The notes beneath the pieces were generated by a model. It saw only the letters and a list, made by a program, of their open reading frames with translations. It was not told the DNA's origin and did no database searches. A stretch of 64,000 bases of DNA from Seonamhaeicola sp. (GTDB taxonomy: Bacteria; Bacteroidota; Bacteroidia; Flavobacteriales; Flavobacteriaceae). Each line of letters starts with the position of its first letter. Position 1 is the stretch's first letter. Made by a program: the position numbers and the translations under genes. The stretch lies in assembly GCF_028281565.1 (NCBI RefSeq), contig NZ_JANQJQ010000006.1:124001-188000 (forward strand). Reading direction: 5' to 3'. Shown piece after piece: positions 9,328-16,942 of this stretch.

Positions 9328-9523
9328 GCTTATTTAGATTGATTTTAAAGAAGCAAAAGTAATGTAAAAGTTTAGAAGTAAAAAGTGAATCAAAAAGAGT
9401 TTTTAATAATATTTTTATACCAATTGACTTAATAATTCGGCAACTCATCGATAGTATATTGGGTAAAAATAGATAAAAAAGGATGTTTTGGTGTTAATAT
9501 AGCATATAAATGTGCGAAAATAC

Positions 9524-9557
9524 TTGTTTTTTACTGATTATAAGTCGCTTAATTTTG
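9524..9557 (+). promoter_or_regulatory. Promoter of the 36-residue small ORF
   Basis: TTG at 9524-9526 and TAATTTTG at 9550-9557 match the Bacteroidetes -33/-7 pattern with 23 bp between the elements. The predicted transcription start is near 9563, about 19 bp before the ATG at 9582. Confidence 0.6.
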
Positions 9558-9581
9558 CCTCTGTAATTAATATATAAAATT

Positions 9582-9692
9582 ATGGAAAGAAGTAATCGAA
9601 AAATAGTAGTGGAAACTAAAGTTGGAACATTAACAAAAACTTTTAGTAATGCAAGCTCTGTAGTTTGGAATTCAAGAAGACGTTATAAATAA
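9582..9692 (+). CDS. Small basic protein of 36 residues, unknown
   Basis: This short frame encodes MERSNRKIVVETKVGTLTKT followed by FSNASSVVWNSRRRYK. It is basic, has no hydrophobic segment and no cysteine, and matches no family I recognise. Support for a real transcript is unusually good for so short a frame: a matched -33/-7 promoter about 25 bp upstream and a strong hairpin plus T-run starting 29 bp downstream bound a unit of about 185 nt. It could equally be a small regulatory RNA that happens to contain the frame. Confidence 0.5.
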   Translation: MERSNRKIVVETKVGTLTKTFSNASSVVWNSRRRYK

Positions 9693-9720
9693 GTTATAAT
9701 GCCCCAACAAATTAAAAAAA

Positions 9721-9748
9721 GCTCCTGATGATGTCAGGAGCTTTTTTT
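9721..9748. terminator. Bidirectional terminator between the small ORF and the SCO1-like gene
   Basis: A perfect 8-bp stem GCTCCTGA/TCAGGAGC (9721-9728 and 9734-9741) with a 5-nt loop has seven T after it on the plus strand and a run of A before it, so it can stop both convergent genes. Confidence 0.85.
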
Positions 9749-9759
9749 ATCTTAAACAG

Positions 9760-10434
9760 TTAGAGTTTATACTCTTCCTTTAAATGAAAAATATCTTTTA
9801 ATAAACGTTTAATCTCTTCCGGTTTTGTGCCATCATAAAACCCGCGAATCTGTCGTTTCTTATCAATAAGCATAAAGTTTTCGGTATGGATCATGTCGAA
9901 AGGTCCCCCATCACCATTATCTTTTACCGCTAAATAACTTTTTCTGGCCAGTTTATAGATTTGTTTTTTATCACCGGTCACTAAATTCCATTTACTGTCG
10001 TTTACTCCTTTTTTTTCAGCATAACGCTTTAACTGCGCCACCGTGTCAATTTCGGGCGTAACCGAGTGTGATAATAACATCACGTCGTTATCATTCAGAA
10101 TTTCTTTTTGAATGCTTGCCATGTTTTTGGTCATAATTGGGCAAATAGTTGGGCAGGTGGTAAAAAAGAAATCGGCCACATAAATTTTGTTCTCATAATC
10201 TTTTTGAGTAACGGTTTTACCATTTTGATTGACTAATGAAAAATCGGCTATTTTATGGTATTTCTTTTTATATTGGATGGTACTGTCCACTAATTCGGTG
10301 CTTACCATAGAGGGTTGATATATTGGGAGCGGCTGATATACGTTAAGTGTATTGTAGATGATAGCCACAATAATCACCGAAATAACGCCAAAAACAATAG
10401 CGAATATCTTGTAGTCTTTGAAAAATGAAAGCAT
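9760..10434 (-). CDS. SCO1/SenC/PrrC-family copper chaperone
   Basis: A 224-residue membrane-anchored thioredoxin-fold protein. One transmembrane helix (about residues 8-30) is followed by a periplasmic domain with the copper/thiol motif CPTIC (Cys94 and Cys98) and the third ligand His183 in DMIHTENFML. SCO1 proteins deliver copper to the CuA site of cytochrome c oxidase or keep its cysteines reduced. The gene stands alone on the minus strand; in many Flavobacteria a homologue follows cytochrome oxidase genes, which are not seen here. Confidence 0.92.
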   Translation of the reverse strand: MLSFFKDYKIFAIVFGVISVIIVAIIYNTLNVYQPLPIYQPSMVSTELVDSTIQYKKKYHKIADFSLVNQNGKTVTQKDYENKIYVADFFFTTCPTICPIMTKNMASIQKEILNDNDVMLLSHSVTPEIDTVAQLKRYAEKKGVNDSKWNLVTGDKKQIYKLARKSYLAVKDNGDGGPFDMIHTENFMLIDKKRQIRGFYDGTKPEEIKRLLKDIFHLKEEYKL

Positions 10435-10605
10435 TTTAACGGAGCACTAAATAAATTTCAGCAAAAATACAATGAAATTTGTACTTCTTCGGTTATACTG
10501 AAACTTAAATTAGTGTTAAATAGATGTACAAAGTATAAATGTCTTTTTATACTTGGTTTAAAAGTTTACTTTTGTGCGGTTATCAAAAATTTTGATTGAA
10601 GACAT

Positions 10606-11949
10606 ATGGAGTTTGTTATAAAAATATCTCAGTTTTTATTGAGTCTTTCACTACTGATTGTTTTGCATGAGTTGGGGCACTTCATTCCGGCTAAAGCTTT
10701 TAAAACCAGAGTAGAGAAGTTTTATTTGTTTTTTGATGTTAAATTTTCACTGTTTAAAAAGAAAATAGGTGAAACCGTATATGGTATTGGTTGGTTACCC
10801 TTAGGAGGTTATGTGAAAATTTCCGGTATGATTGACGAAAGTATGGATACCGAGCAAATGGCGCAAGAACCACAGCCCTGGGAGTTTAGAACCAAACCTG
10901 CCTGGCAGCGTTTAATAATTATGTTAGGAGGGGTCACGGTTAATTTTATTCTGGCCATCCTTATTTACATCGGGATGAGTTATTTTTATGGAGATAAGTT
11001 TTTGCCAAATGAAAATATTAAAGACGGTCTTTTAATTGAAAGTAGTGTGGCTAACAAAGCCGGATTATTAACAGGAGATAAGATTCTTGAAGTGGATGGT
11101 TATAAGATCCGGAATTTTTCTGAGATCTCAGAAAAGGTTCTTTTTGGAAAAGAAATCACTATTGAAAGAGATGGTGTTCAATCAACAGTTACTTTACCAG
11201 AAGATTTTTTAGCTCAGTTAATCGATTCAAAAGAAAAGCGTTTTATAGATCTTAGAATGCCTTTTGCTATTGCAAAAGTTCCGGATACATCACACAATGT
11301 AAATAGTGGCATTAGAAAAGGCGATATTTTAATTGGATTAAATGACTTTAAAACAAAATATATTGATGAGGTAAAGGTTGGTTTAGAAAAGTTCAGGGGC
11401 CAGGAAGTAAATGCCAAAGTTTTGAGAGAAGGCCAAGAAGTAGAATTGCCATTAAGTATCAATGATGATAGTAAGTTAGGATTGGTTTATAGTGGTGTTA
11501 CAGAAGATAACCTGGAAAGGCTGGGCTATTATAAATTTGATACTAAAACATATACGTTCCTTGAATCATTTCCTGTTGGTTTAAAAAAGGCAAAAGATAA
11601 ATTAGCCTCTTATTGGGAGCAATTGGGAGCTATATTTACCCCAAGTACGGGAGCCTATAAAGGCGTGGGCGGATTTTATGCCATATTTAATATATTTCCT
11701 GCTACCTGGAGTTGGCAGGCATTTTGGAATATTACGGCGTTTTTATCCATCATGCTAGCCGTTTTAAACTTGTTACCAATACCTGCTTTGGATGGTGGTC
11801 ATGTTATGTTTTTGCTATATGAAATGATATCCGGAAGAAAACCGGGAGATAAGTTTATGGAGTATGCACAAATGGTAGGCTTCTTTATTTTAATTGCTTT
11901 GGTTTTGTTTGCTAATGGAAACGATATTTATAAAGCTATTTTCGGGTAA
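10606..11949 (+). CDS. rseP: RIP metalloprotease RseP (site-2 protease)
   Basis: A 447-residue intramembrane zinc protease. The HELGH zinc motif is at residues 21-25 in the first membrane helix. Two PDZ-like domains occupy about residues 140-300 (including SSVANKAGLLTGDKILEVDGYKI), and the second catalytic motif NLLPIPALDGGHVMF lies near residue 390 in a later helix. RseP-type proteases cleave anti-sigma factors in the membrane after a first cut. A -7-like box TACTTTTG (10567-10574) lies 31 bp upstream of the ATG. The tRNA genes follow in the same direction. Confidence 0.95.
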   Translation: MEFVIKISQFLLSLSLLIVLHELGHFIPAKAFKTRVEKFYLFFDVKFSLFKKKIGETVYGIGWLPLGGYVKISGMIDESMDTEQMAQEPQPWEFRTKPAWQRLIIMLGGVTVNFILAILIYIGMSYFYGDKFLPNENIKDGLLIESSVANKAGLLTGDKILEVDGYKIRNFSEISEKVLFGKEITIERDGVQSTVTLPEDFLAQLIDSKEKRFIDLRMPFAIAKVPDTSHNVNSGIRKGDILIGLNDFKTKYIDEVKVGLEKFRGQEVNAKVLREGQEVELPLSINDDSKLGLVYSGVTEDNLERLGYYKFDTKTYTFLESFPVGLKKAKDKLASYWEQLGAIFTPSTGAYKGVGGFYAIFNIFPATWSWQAFWNITAFLSIMLAVLNLLPIPALDGGHVMFLLYEMISGRKPGDKFMEYAQMVGFFILIALVLFANGNDIYKAIFG

Positions 11950-11989
11950 ATTTTTTTAAAAATTACATGGTAGTAATTAAAAATATATA

Positions 11990-11997
11990 TATATTTG
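11990..11997 (+). promoter_or_regulatory. -7 box of the tRNA promoter
   Basis: TATATTTG fits the TAnnTTTG consensus and sits 24 bp before the mature 5' end of tRNA-Asn. No convincing -33 TTG is visible. Confidence 0.5.
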
Positions 11998-12021
11998 CGC
12001 TCGCAAAAGCGGAAATAACCT

Positions 12022-12095
12022 TCCTCAGTAGCTCAGTTGGTTAGAGCATCTGACTGTTAATCAGAGGGTCGTTGGTTCGAGCCCAACCTGAGGAG
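12022..12095 (+). tRNA. tRNA-Asn (GTT anticodon)
   Basis: The full cloverleaf can be drawn: acceptor TCCTCAG/CTGAGGA, D arm GCTC...GAGC, anticodon arm TCTGA-CTGTTAA-TCAGA with GTT at 12056-12058, and T arm GTTGG-TTCGAGC-CCAAC. The CCA end is not encoded. Confidence 0.97.
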
Positions 12096-12135
12096 CGACT
12101 TAAGATAACCATCTAAGAAATTAGGTGGTTTTTTT

Positions 12136-12207
12136 GGCTCCATAGTTCAAGGGATAGAACAAAAGTTTCCTAAACTTTAGATCCAGGTTCGAATCCTGGT
12201 GGAGTCA
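12136..12207 (+). tRNA. tRNA-Arg (CCT anticodon)
   Basis: The cloverleaf pairs well: acceptor GGCTCCA/TGGAGTC (one G-T pair), D stem GTTC/GAAC, anticodon arm AAAGT-TTCCTAA-ACTTT with CCT at 12169-12171, a four-base variable loop AGAT, and T arm CCAGG-TTCGAAT-CCTGG. It lies 40 bp after tRNA-Asn, probably in the same transcript. Confidence 0.95.
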
Positions 12208-12210
12208 CAA

Positions 12211-12307
12211 AGAGAGGTAGCCAATAGTGCAGAGCACTGATAAAGCGTAGCTTTATGATTCGAGGTTTATCCTGAGGGAAGTCGAAGGGAATCCTGGAGG
12301 AGTCACT
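12211..12307 (+). pseudogene. Broken tRNA-like remnant carrying a dispersed-repeat insertion
   Basis: The last 18 bases of the tRNA-Arg 3' half recur at 12289-12306 with one change. In the copy, the T-loop TTCGA (12259-12263) is separated from the rest by about 26 bp (12264-12289) containing CCTGAGGGAAGTCGAAGGG, which looks like a short dispersed repeat. The 5' part folds into small hairpins (12241 region ATAAAG/CTTTAT) but not into a normal cloverleaf. It is best read as a duplicated, decayed tRNA 3' end. Confidence 0.6.
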
Positions 12308-12328
12308 AGATTACTGAGCTTATCTACA

Positions 12329-12356
12329 AAGACTTGTACAAAACAAGTCTTTTTTG
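12329..12356 (+). terminator. Terminator of the tRNA transcript
   Basis: A 9-bp stem AAGACTTGT/ACAAGTCTT (12329-12337 and 12343-12351) with a 5-nt loop is followed by a T-run. It closes the tRNA unit before yegP. Confidence 0.85.
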
Positions 12357-12448
12357 TTTCCGGGGGCATTGAATTTTCCCCATAAATGTGACCAATCATA
12401 GTCTCTTGTGTCTTAACGGTATACTTGAATTATTAAAACCCTTTCAAC

Positions 12449-12778
12449 ATGGCAAAATTTGAAATTTACAAAGACAAAAAAGGCGAATTTAGATTTAGAT
12501 TAAAAGCTGGTAATGGACAGACCATCCTGGCTAGTGAAGGTTATGCTGCTAAATCAGGATGTAACAATGGCATTGAATCCGTTAAGAAGAATGCACCGGA
12601 CGATACCAGATATGACCGTTTAGAATCTAAAAGCGGAAAACCATATTTTAATCTAAAAGCTGGAAATAGCCAGGTGATTGGAACTAGTGAAATGTATTCT
12701 TCTTCCAGCGCCATGGAGAATGGTATTGCGTCTGTTAAAACTAATGCCCCGGGTGCTACTGTCGAAGATTTATCATAA
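12449..12778 (+). CDS. YegP-family (DUF1508) protein
   Basis: A 109-residue protein made of two tandem DUF1508 repeats. Residues 1-50 contain FEIYKDKKGEFRFRLKAGNG...SEGY, and residues 58-105 contain SGKPYFNLKAGNSQVIGTSEMY. Each repeat forms a small beta-sheet followed by a helix (NGIESVKKNAP and NGIASVKTNAP). The function of the family is unknown; it is widespread and often stress-linked. The gene is monocistronic, with terminators on both sides. Confidence 0.92.
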   Translation: MAKFEIYKDKKGEFRFRLKAGNGQTILASEGYAAKSGCNNGIESVKKNAPDDTRYDRLESKSGKPYFNLKAGNSQVIGTSEMYSSSSAMENGIASVKTNAPGATVEDLS

Positions 12779-12813
12779 ATTAATCAGTTTAGTTTACCCT
12801 AAAATTGATAGCT

Positions 12814-12843
12814 GAGGGCCACAAGACATTGTGGCTCTTTTTT
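12814..12843 (+). terminator. Terminator between yegP and the UmuD-like gene
   Basis: An imperfect stem GAGggCCACA/TGTGGCTC (12814-12823 and 12830-12837, two bases bulged) is followed by a long T-run. It may also serve the convergent gene on its right. Confidence 0.7.
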
Positions 12844-12861
12844 TCTACCTAATACATTTGT

Positions 12862-13305
12862 TTATACCTTTTTTATCACATTAGTAACAATCCCCCAGAT
12901 TACAAAACTATTTTCCGGTGTTACTTTAATAATAGGGTAATTGGGGTTCTCAGGTTGTAACCAGACTTCACCGTTCTTAACTTTCAGGCGTTTTACGGTA
13001 AACTCGCCATCTAAAAAACAAACGGCTATTTTATTGTTTTCCGGTTCCAGGCTTCTGTCAATTACCAGTAGATCCTTATCATCCAATCCAGCGCCTATCA
13101 TAGACTGGCCGCTGACGCGTGCAAAAAAAGTAGTGTCCTTGTTTTTTACAAGCTCTCTATCTAATGATAAACGCTGTTCTTTAAAGTCCTCGGCAGGCGA
13201 TGGGAATCCCGCTGAAATTCCGGTGTCAAAAAATAGGGCTCCAAGGGCGTCTTTTACGACTTCCGGAGTAAATAATGTCAAGTTTGTAGATTGGTGTAGC
13301 ATCAT
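12862..13305 (-). CDS. UmuD/LexA-like S24 self-cleaving protein (orphan)
   Basis: A 147-residue member of the UmuD branch of the LexA (S24) family. The catalytic Ser is Ser68 in SGQSMIGAG, the Lys is Lys105 in FTVKRL, and the likely self-cleavage site is Ala32-Gly33 (ISAGFPSPAEDF). There is no N-terminal winged helix, so it is not a repressor. In E. coli, cleaved UmuD pairs with UmuC to form DNA polymerase V. Here no umuC follows: a terminator and the convergent yegP lie directly downstream. It is either an orphan partner of a polymerase encoded elsewhere or a stand-alone SOS protein. No clear LexA box is visible upstream. Confidence 0.88.
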   Translation of the reverse strand: MMLHQSTNLTLFTPEVVKDALGALFFDTGISAGFPSPAEDFKEQRLSLDRELVKNKDTTFFARVSGQSMIGAGLDDKDLLVIDRSLEPENNKIAVCFLDGEFTVKRLKVKNGEVWLQPENPNYPIIKVTPENSFVIWGIVTNVIKKV

Positions 13306-13381
13306 ATAAGTCTGTTGTTTAGAGATCCGGATTATACCAGTGCCTATAAAGATACAAGAAAATGACTTTAAAAAAAGCCTG

Positions 13382-13969
13382 TTAGATATCTAAAATTACA
13401 AGATCTAAACTTTTATCTCCCTGAGCGAAGTTTTTTAAAAGTTTAAACCCAACAGCTCTGTGTGCGGCTATGGAGCGTGTATTTTTAACATCAATTAATG
13501 TAATGATTGTTTCAAATTGATGATTGAGTTCTTGTTTCATGTGATGGTATAACCCTCTAAACACCCCTTGGCCCCTATACGATTTATCTACACAGATTTG
13601 CCCCATGACTACATAATTAAGGTTGGTTTTTAACGAACTATCAATTTGCTGAAACATGGGTTTCAGAATATCAATTTTATCTCTAAAATCTTTGGTCATA
13701 GAAAGGGCATACCCAACAACGTTGTTATTATGTTTGGCAATAATATGAGCGCATGCATTATTCATGGCTTGTAAGATATCAAAGTTATGATGCACCGTAA
13801 CAAAACCTTCCTTTTGTTTTTCTTCCTCTGAAATAGAAGCGATACTATTCGCTTTTTGAAGTTTTAAAATTTGCTGTAATTCTTCATCTGTTGAAGCTCT
13901 TTGATATGTTATGTTTGTTTTCAATTCTGAAACGTAATTTACCTTACTAAAGATATGTATTTTATACAT
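13382..13969 (-). CDS. GNAT-family N-acetyltransferase
   Basis: A 195-residue acetyltransferase-like protein. The acetyl-CoA motif A is seen as VVMGQICVDKSYRGQGVFRGLYHHM (about residues 120-144; Q/RxxGxG variant YRGQGVFRGL), followed by motif B with SIAAHRAVGFKLLKNF. The substrate is unknown. The start codon at 13969 lies inside the promoter of the divergent gene at 13977, so the two genes are nearly back to back (7 bp apart) and their 5' control regions must overlap. Confidence 0.85.
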   Translation of the reverse strand: MYKIHIFSKVNYVSELKTNITYQRASTDEELQQILKLQKANSIASISEEEKQKEGFVTVHHNFDILQAMNNACAHIIAKHNNNVVGYALSMTKDFRDKIDILKPMFQQIDSSLKTNLNYVVMGQICVDKSYRGQGVFRGLYHHMKQELNHQFETIITLIDVKNTRSIAAHRAVGFKLLKNFAQGDKSLDLVILDI

Positions 13970-13972
13970 TTG
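13965..13972 (+). promoter_or_regulatory. -7 box abutting a start codon (gene at 13977)
   Basis: TACATTTG ends only 4 bp before the ATG at 13977. If it is used, transcription would begin at or within the start codon and the mRNA would be leaderless or nearly so. Confidence 0.45.
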
Positions 13973-13976
13973 TTTA

Positions 13977-14522
13977 ATGTCTAAAGCAGACCTTATTATA
14001 AGAGAATCAAGTAAACCAATAATTAATAAAATTATTGTATCATTGCTTTATGCAGGTTTTTTTACCTATACCATTTACTTGTTTATGCATAAAGATATAT
14101 GGAATCATCCGGATAGATGGACAGTCATAATACTTTTATCCATTTTACTCATTATCATATTTTCCTCCACATTTATGTCTATTGCTTCGCATAGTATTCA
14201 CATTAGAATTGAAGACAAAAAAATTCAGCATCAATACAGAGTAGGTGTTTTTAGATACAAGGAAGTATGGCAAAACTTGGTAGATCCAGAGTACATTTCT
14301 GTATTCAAAAATGGTGGTTATTACCTAATTAACCTGTGGTATCAAAAAAATGGCATTTTAAATCTAATGGCTTTAAAAAATTACGATAAGGCAATTGAAA
14401 AAGGACTCTTAATCTCAGAAAAACTAAATATTGATTTGTTAGATGCCAGAGAAAGAGGACATCACAAATGGGTAAATAAAAAAGCCACCAAAGAAGCCGG
14501 TAAAATTGTATACGCAGATTAA
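13977..14522 (+). CDS. Membrane protein of unknown function with a PH-like C-terminal region
   Basis: 181 residues. Two transmembrane helices (about residues 18-37 and 48-69) are followed by a soluble part that reads as a small beta-rich domain (IHIRIEDKKIQHQYRVGVFRYKEVWQNLVDPEYISV) and a basic tail. The pattern resembles small two-helix membrane proteins with a PH-like domain, but I do not recognise a named family. It is divergent from the GNAT gene and convergent with the gene at 14525. Its mRNA may be leaderless. Confidence 0.75.
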   Translation: MSKADLIIRESSKPIINKIIVSLLYAGFFTYTIYLFMHKDIWNHPDRWTVIILLSILLIIIFSSTFMSIASHSIHIRIEDKKIQHQYRVGVFRYKEVWQNLVDPEYISVFKNGGYYLINLWYQKNGILNLMALKNYDKAIEKGLLISEKLNIDLLDARERGHHKWVNKKATKEAGKIVYAD

Positions 14523-14524
14523 CT

Positions 14525-14977
14525 CTAAAATAACTTTATCTTTTTTACAATACTGTGTCCGGTGCGTTTGTAGGTAACTTTTGTGCCATTGACGCAAAAG
14601 TTATAGGTGCCACTTGCTTTGGTTTCTGAAGCGGATAATAACACCACATCTTCAACATCACATTTAAGGTCTTTAGCTACTTTCTGTTTTACGTGAGCCA
14701 TAGTAGCACGCCCTTTTTTCAGTTGTGTCTGTATTTTTTTATTCAATTTTGGCTCTACAAAATCTTTAGCCAATTCACAGGTGTTACCATTTGAAGGATT
14801 AGGTTTTTGAATTTCAACTTGCTCAACTTCTTTAGGCTTTTTTAAATCTATGTATTCCCAGGTGAAGTCTGCTTTAAGCAACACACGCCTGCCATCTTCG
14901 GTTTTTACAATATGGTTGTCCTGTGAAAAGCCTGTGAACCCTATAAAAAACAGAAAAGCAACTAAGAAAGATTTCAT
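14525..14977 (-). CDS. Secreted small protein, DUF3157-like, unknown function
   Basis: The start at 14977 gives 150 residues beginning MKSFLVAFLFFIGFTGFSQ, a clean signal peptide. A longer reading frame would begin inside the divergent bioF gene and is rejected. The mature N-terminus DNHIVKTEDGRRVLLKADFTWEYI resembles DUF3157-type secreted proteins. The C-terminal half is basic and carries two cysteines (CDVEDVV and YNFCVNG) that may form a disulfide. A minus-strand -7 box TACTTTTG lies at 15015-15008. The role is unknown. Confidence 0.75.
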   Translation of the reverse strand: MKSFLVAFLFFIGFTGFSQDNHIVKTEDGRRVLLKADFTWEYIDLKKPKEVEQVEIQKPNPSNGNTCELAKDFVEPKLNKKIQTQLKKGRATMAHVKQKVAKDLKCDVEDVVLLSASETKASGTYNFCVNGTKVTYKRTGHSIVKKIKLF

Positions 14978-15026
14978 AATTAAAAAGAATACAAATTGAT
15001 ATCGATTCAAAAGTACAAATTTTACA

Positions 15027-15034
15027 TACATTTG
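15027..15034 (+). promoter_or_regulatory. -7 box abutting the bioF start codon
   Basis: TACATTTG ends 4 bp before the bioF ATG. The 15-base stretch TACATTTGTTTTATG is almost identical to the one at 13965 (TACATTTGTTTAATG), again pointing to a leaderless or very short leader. A divergent box for the gene at 14525 lies at 15015-15008. Confidence 0.5.
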
Positions 15035-15038
15035 TTTT

Positions 15039-16178
15039 ATGCAATTCCCTAAAAAACTACAGCAAAAGTTAGATGACCGTAAAGCAAACAATGCGCTGCG
15101 AACACTTAAAGATCAAACCAATCAGATTGATTTTTCATCTAATGATTATTTAGGGTTTTCTGAAAATGAAACCATTTTTAATAATGCCCATAATTATTTA
15201 ACAGGGCATAATATCAGGCAAAATGGAGCAACAGGCTCGCGATTATTATCGGGTAATTATGCTTTATATAGAGTTGTCGAAAGCATTTTAACCGATTTTC
15301 ACCATAGTGAATCCGCCCTTATTTTTAATTCCGGTTACAATGCTAATATAGGATTCTTTTCTTCAGTACCACAGCGCGGCGATGTTATTATTTATGACGA
15401 ATGGTGTCACGCGTCCATTAGAGATGGTATTTCAATGAGCCATGCTAAAGCGTATAAATTTAAGCATAATGATTTGGAAGATCTGGGTGAAAAGATGCTT
15501 CGTTTTGCTGAGAGTGATGCCAATATTTATGTTGTTACCGAATCTGTTTTCTCCATGGATGGTGATGCTCCGGATTTGGTAAAGCTAGCCGAGTTGTGTC
15601 AAATACATAAAGCGTATTTGGTGGTAGACGAAGCCCATGCCGTTGGTGTTTTTGGAAACAGGGGCGAAGGTCTTGTCCGGCATTTAAAAATAGAAAACCA
15701 GGTGTTTGCCCGTTTGATAACCTTTGGGAAAGCGCTGGGCTGTCATGGAGCAGCTATTCTTGGAAGTGACACCTTAAAAGAATACCTGATCAACTTTAGC
15801 AGAAGTTTTATTTATACCACAGCTTTAACACCACATACTCTCGCTACAATTCATGCGGTTTATGGAGCACTTGTAACAACAGACCAAAAGCAAAAATTAC
15901 TTCAAAACATTCTGTATTTTAAGAATGGTATTTTGAATAACAACCTGCAAGATTTGTTTATTGAAAGCCATTCTGCCATTCATTGCTGTATTATTTCCGG
16001 AAATGGCCTTGTAAAATCAATAGCCAAAAAGTTACAGGACCATGATTTTGATGTAAAACCCATTTTATCGCCCACAGTGCCGGAAGGACAAGAGCGATTA
16101 CGCTTTTGTTTGCACAGTTATAATTCTGAACAGGAAATCAAGGAAGTTTTAGCGTTACTTGCTAAGTATATTTATTAA
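15039..16178 (+). CDS. bioF: 8-amino-7-oxononanoate synthase
   Basis: A 379-residue PLP-dependent alpha-oxoamine synthase that condenses pimeloyl-thioester with alanine, the first ring-building step of biotin synthesis. Visible motifs are SSNDYLGFS near the N-terminus, GATGSRLLSGN (63-73), VVDEAHAVGVFG (196-206) and the PLP lysine Lys231 in TFGKALGCHGAA. Length and motif order are normal for BioF; the biotin context decides against KBL or other oxoamine synthases. First gene of the bioF-bioD-(GIY-YIG)-bioA series. Confidence 0.95.
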   Translation: MQFPKKLQQKLDDRKANNALRTLKDQTNQIDFSSNDYLGFSENETIFNNAHNYLTGHNIRQNGATGSRLLSGNYALYRVVESILTDFHHSESALIFNSGYNANIGFFSSVPQRGDVIIYDEWCHASIRDGISMSHAKAYKFKHNDLEDLGEKMLRFAESDANIYVVTESVFSMDGDAPDLVKLAELCQIHKAYLVVDEAHAVGVFGNRGEGLVRHLKIENQVFARLITFGKALGCHGAAILGSDTLKEYLINFSRSFIYTTALTPHTLATIHAVYGALVTTDQKQKLLQNILYFKNGILNNNLQDLFIESHSAIHCCIISGNGLVKSIAKKLQDHDFDVKPILSPTVPEGQERLRFCLHSYNSEQEIKEVLALLAKYIY

Positions 16179-16247
16179 TTTTGTCATTTCGCACACATTT
16201 CGAGCACCTCAATGACTGTGCGGAATCCATAACTAACACAAAAAGGG

Positions 16248-16268
16248 ATCCTGAATCAAGTTCAGGAT
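16248..16268. repeat. Palindromic repeat before bioD
   Basis: ATCCTGAA-TCAAG-TTCAGGAT is a perfect 8-bp stem with a 5-nt loop; GACAATAC and then the bioD ATG follow directly. The 60 bp upstream (16187-16240) hold further repeat-like sequence with GCACA/TGTGC arms. Confidence 0.75.
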
Positions 16269-16276
16269 GACAATAC

Positions 16277-16897
16277 ATGTCGAAAACATACTTTATAACC
16301 GGAATCTCTACTGATGTTGGCAAAACCATTGCCGCAGCCATAATTACCGAAGCTTTGAAAGCTGATTACTGGAAACCTGTTCAGGCCGGAGAACTTGACA
16401 ATTGCGATACTAAAAAAGTGAAACGATTGGTATCTAATTCCAAATCAAAATTTCATCCCAACAGTTTTGCGTTACATACGCCTATGAGCCCACATGCCGC
16501 GGCAGAAATTGATGGAATTACCATTGAAAAAACTCAAATTAACAGGCCTGAAACATCCAACCATTTGGTTATTGAAGGTGCCGGCGGGTTATTGGTTCCT
16601 GTTAATGATACCGAAACCATATTAGACCTTATGGAACCTACGGATAAAGTTATTGTGGTTTCACGCCATTATTTAGGAAGCATCAATCATACCCTGCTTA
16701 CGGTAAATAATTTAAAAGAAAAAGGTTTTGAGGTTTTCATCCTTTTCAGTGGCGATGAACATCCAACTACGGAAAGTATCATTAAGAAAATGACCGGGGT
16801 GCCCATAATAGGCCGGATAAATGAAGAGCCTTATTTTGATCGAAATGTAGTAAAGGAATATGCCAGGGCTTTTAAAGATAATTTGAAAGCTTTATAA
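16277..16897 (+). CDS. bioD: Dethiobiotin synthetase
   Basis: A 206-residue ATP-dependent carboxylase that closes the ureido ring of dethiobiotin. The P-loop is GISTDVGKT at residues 8-16. The substrate/Mg region WKPVQAGELDN and the second motif LVIEGAGGLLVPV (near residue 96) are typical. It lies 98 bp after bioF; the spacer is filled by dispersed repeats, with one palindrome 8 bp from the ATG. Confidence 0.95.
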   Translation: MSKTYFITGISTDVGKTIAAAIITEALKADYWKPVQAGELDNCDTKKVKRLVSNSKSKFHPNSFALHTPMSPHAAAEIDGITIEKTQINRPETSNHLVIEGAGGLLVPVNDTETILDLMEPTDKVIVVSRHYLGSINHTLLTVNNLKEKGFEVFILFSGDEHPTTESIIKKMTGVPIIGRINEEPYFDRNVVKEYARAFKDNLKAL

Positions 16898-16909
16898 AAG
16901 GAGCTCGTC

Positions 16910-16930
16910 ACCCTGAACTAGTTTCAGGGT
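16910..16930. repeat. Palindromic repeat before the GIY-YIG gene
   Basis: ACCCTGAA-CTAGT-TTCAGGGT, a perfect 8-bp stem with a 5-nt loop, ends 12 bp before the ATG at 16943. Its arms differ from the bioD copy but keep full pairing. Confidence 0.75.
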
Positions 16931-16942
16931 CACACAAGAAAC

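Noticed and set aside
12211-12307. A third functional tRNA gene
   Set aside because: No acceptor or anticodon stem can be paired and the T-loop is interrupted by about 26 bp.
14978-15091. A 38-residue N-terminal extension of the secreted protein ending at 14525
   Set aside because: The extended frame overlaps the 5' end of divergent bioF and would hide the clear signal peptide that starts at 14977.
16248-16268. The palindrome before bioD as a rho-independent terminator
   Set aside because: No T-run follows on either strand and the next start codon is only 8 bp away.
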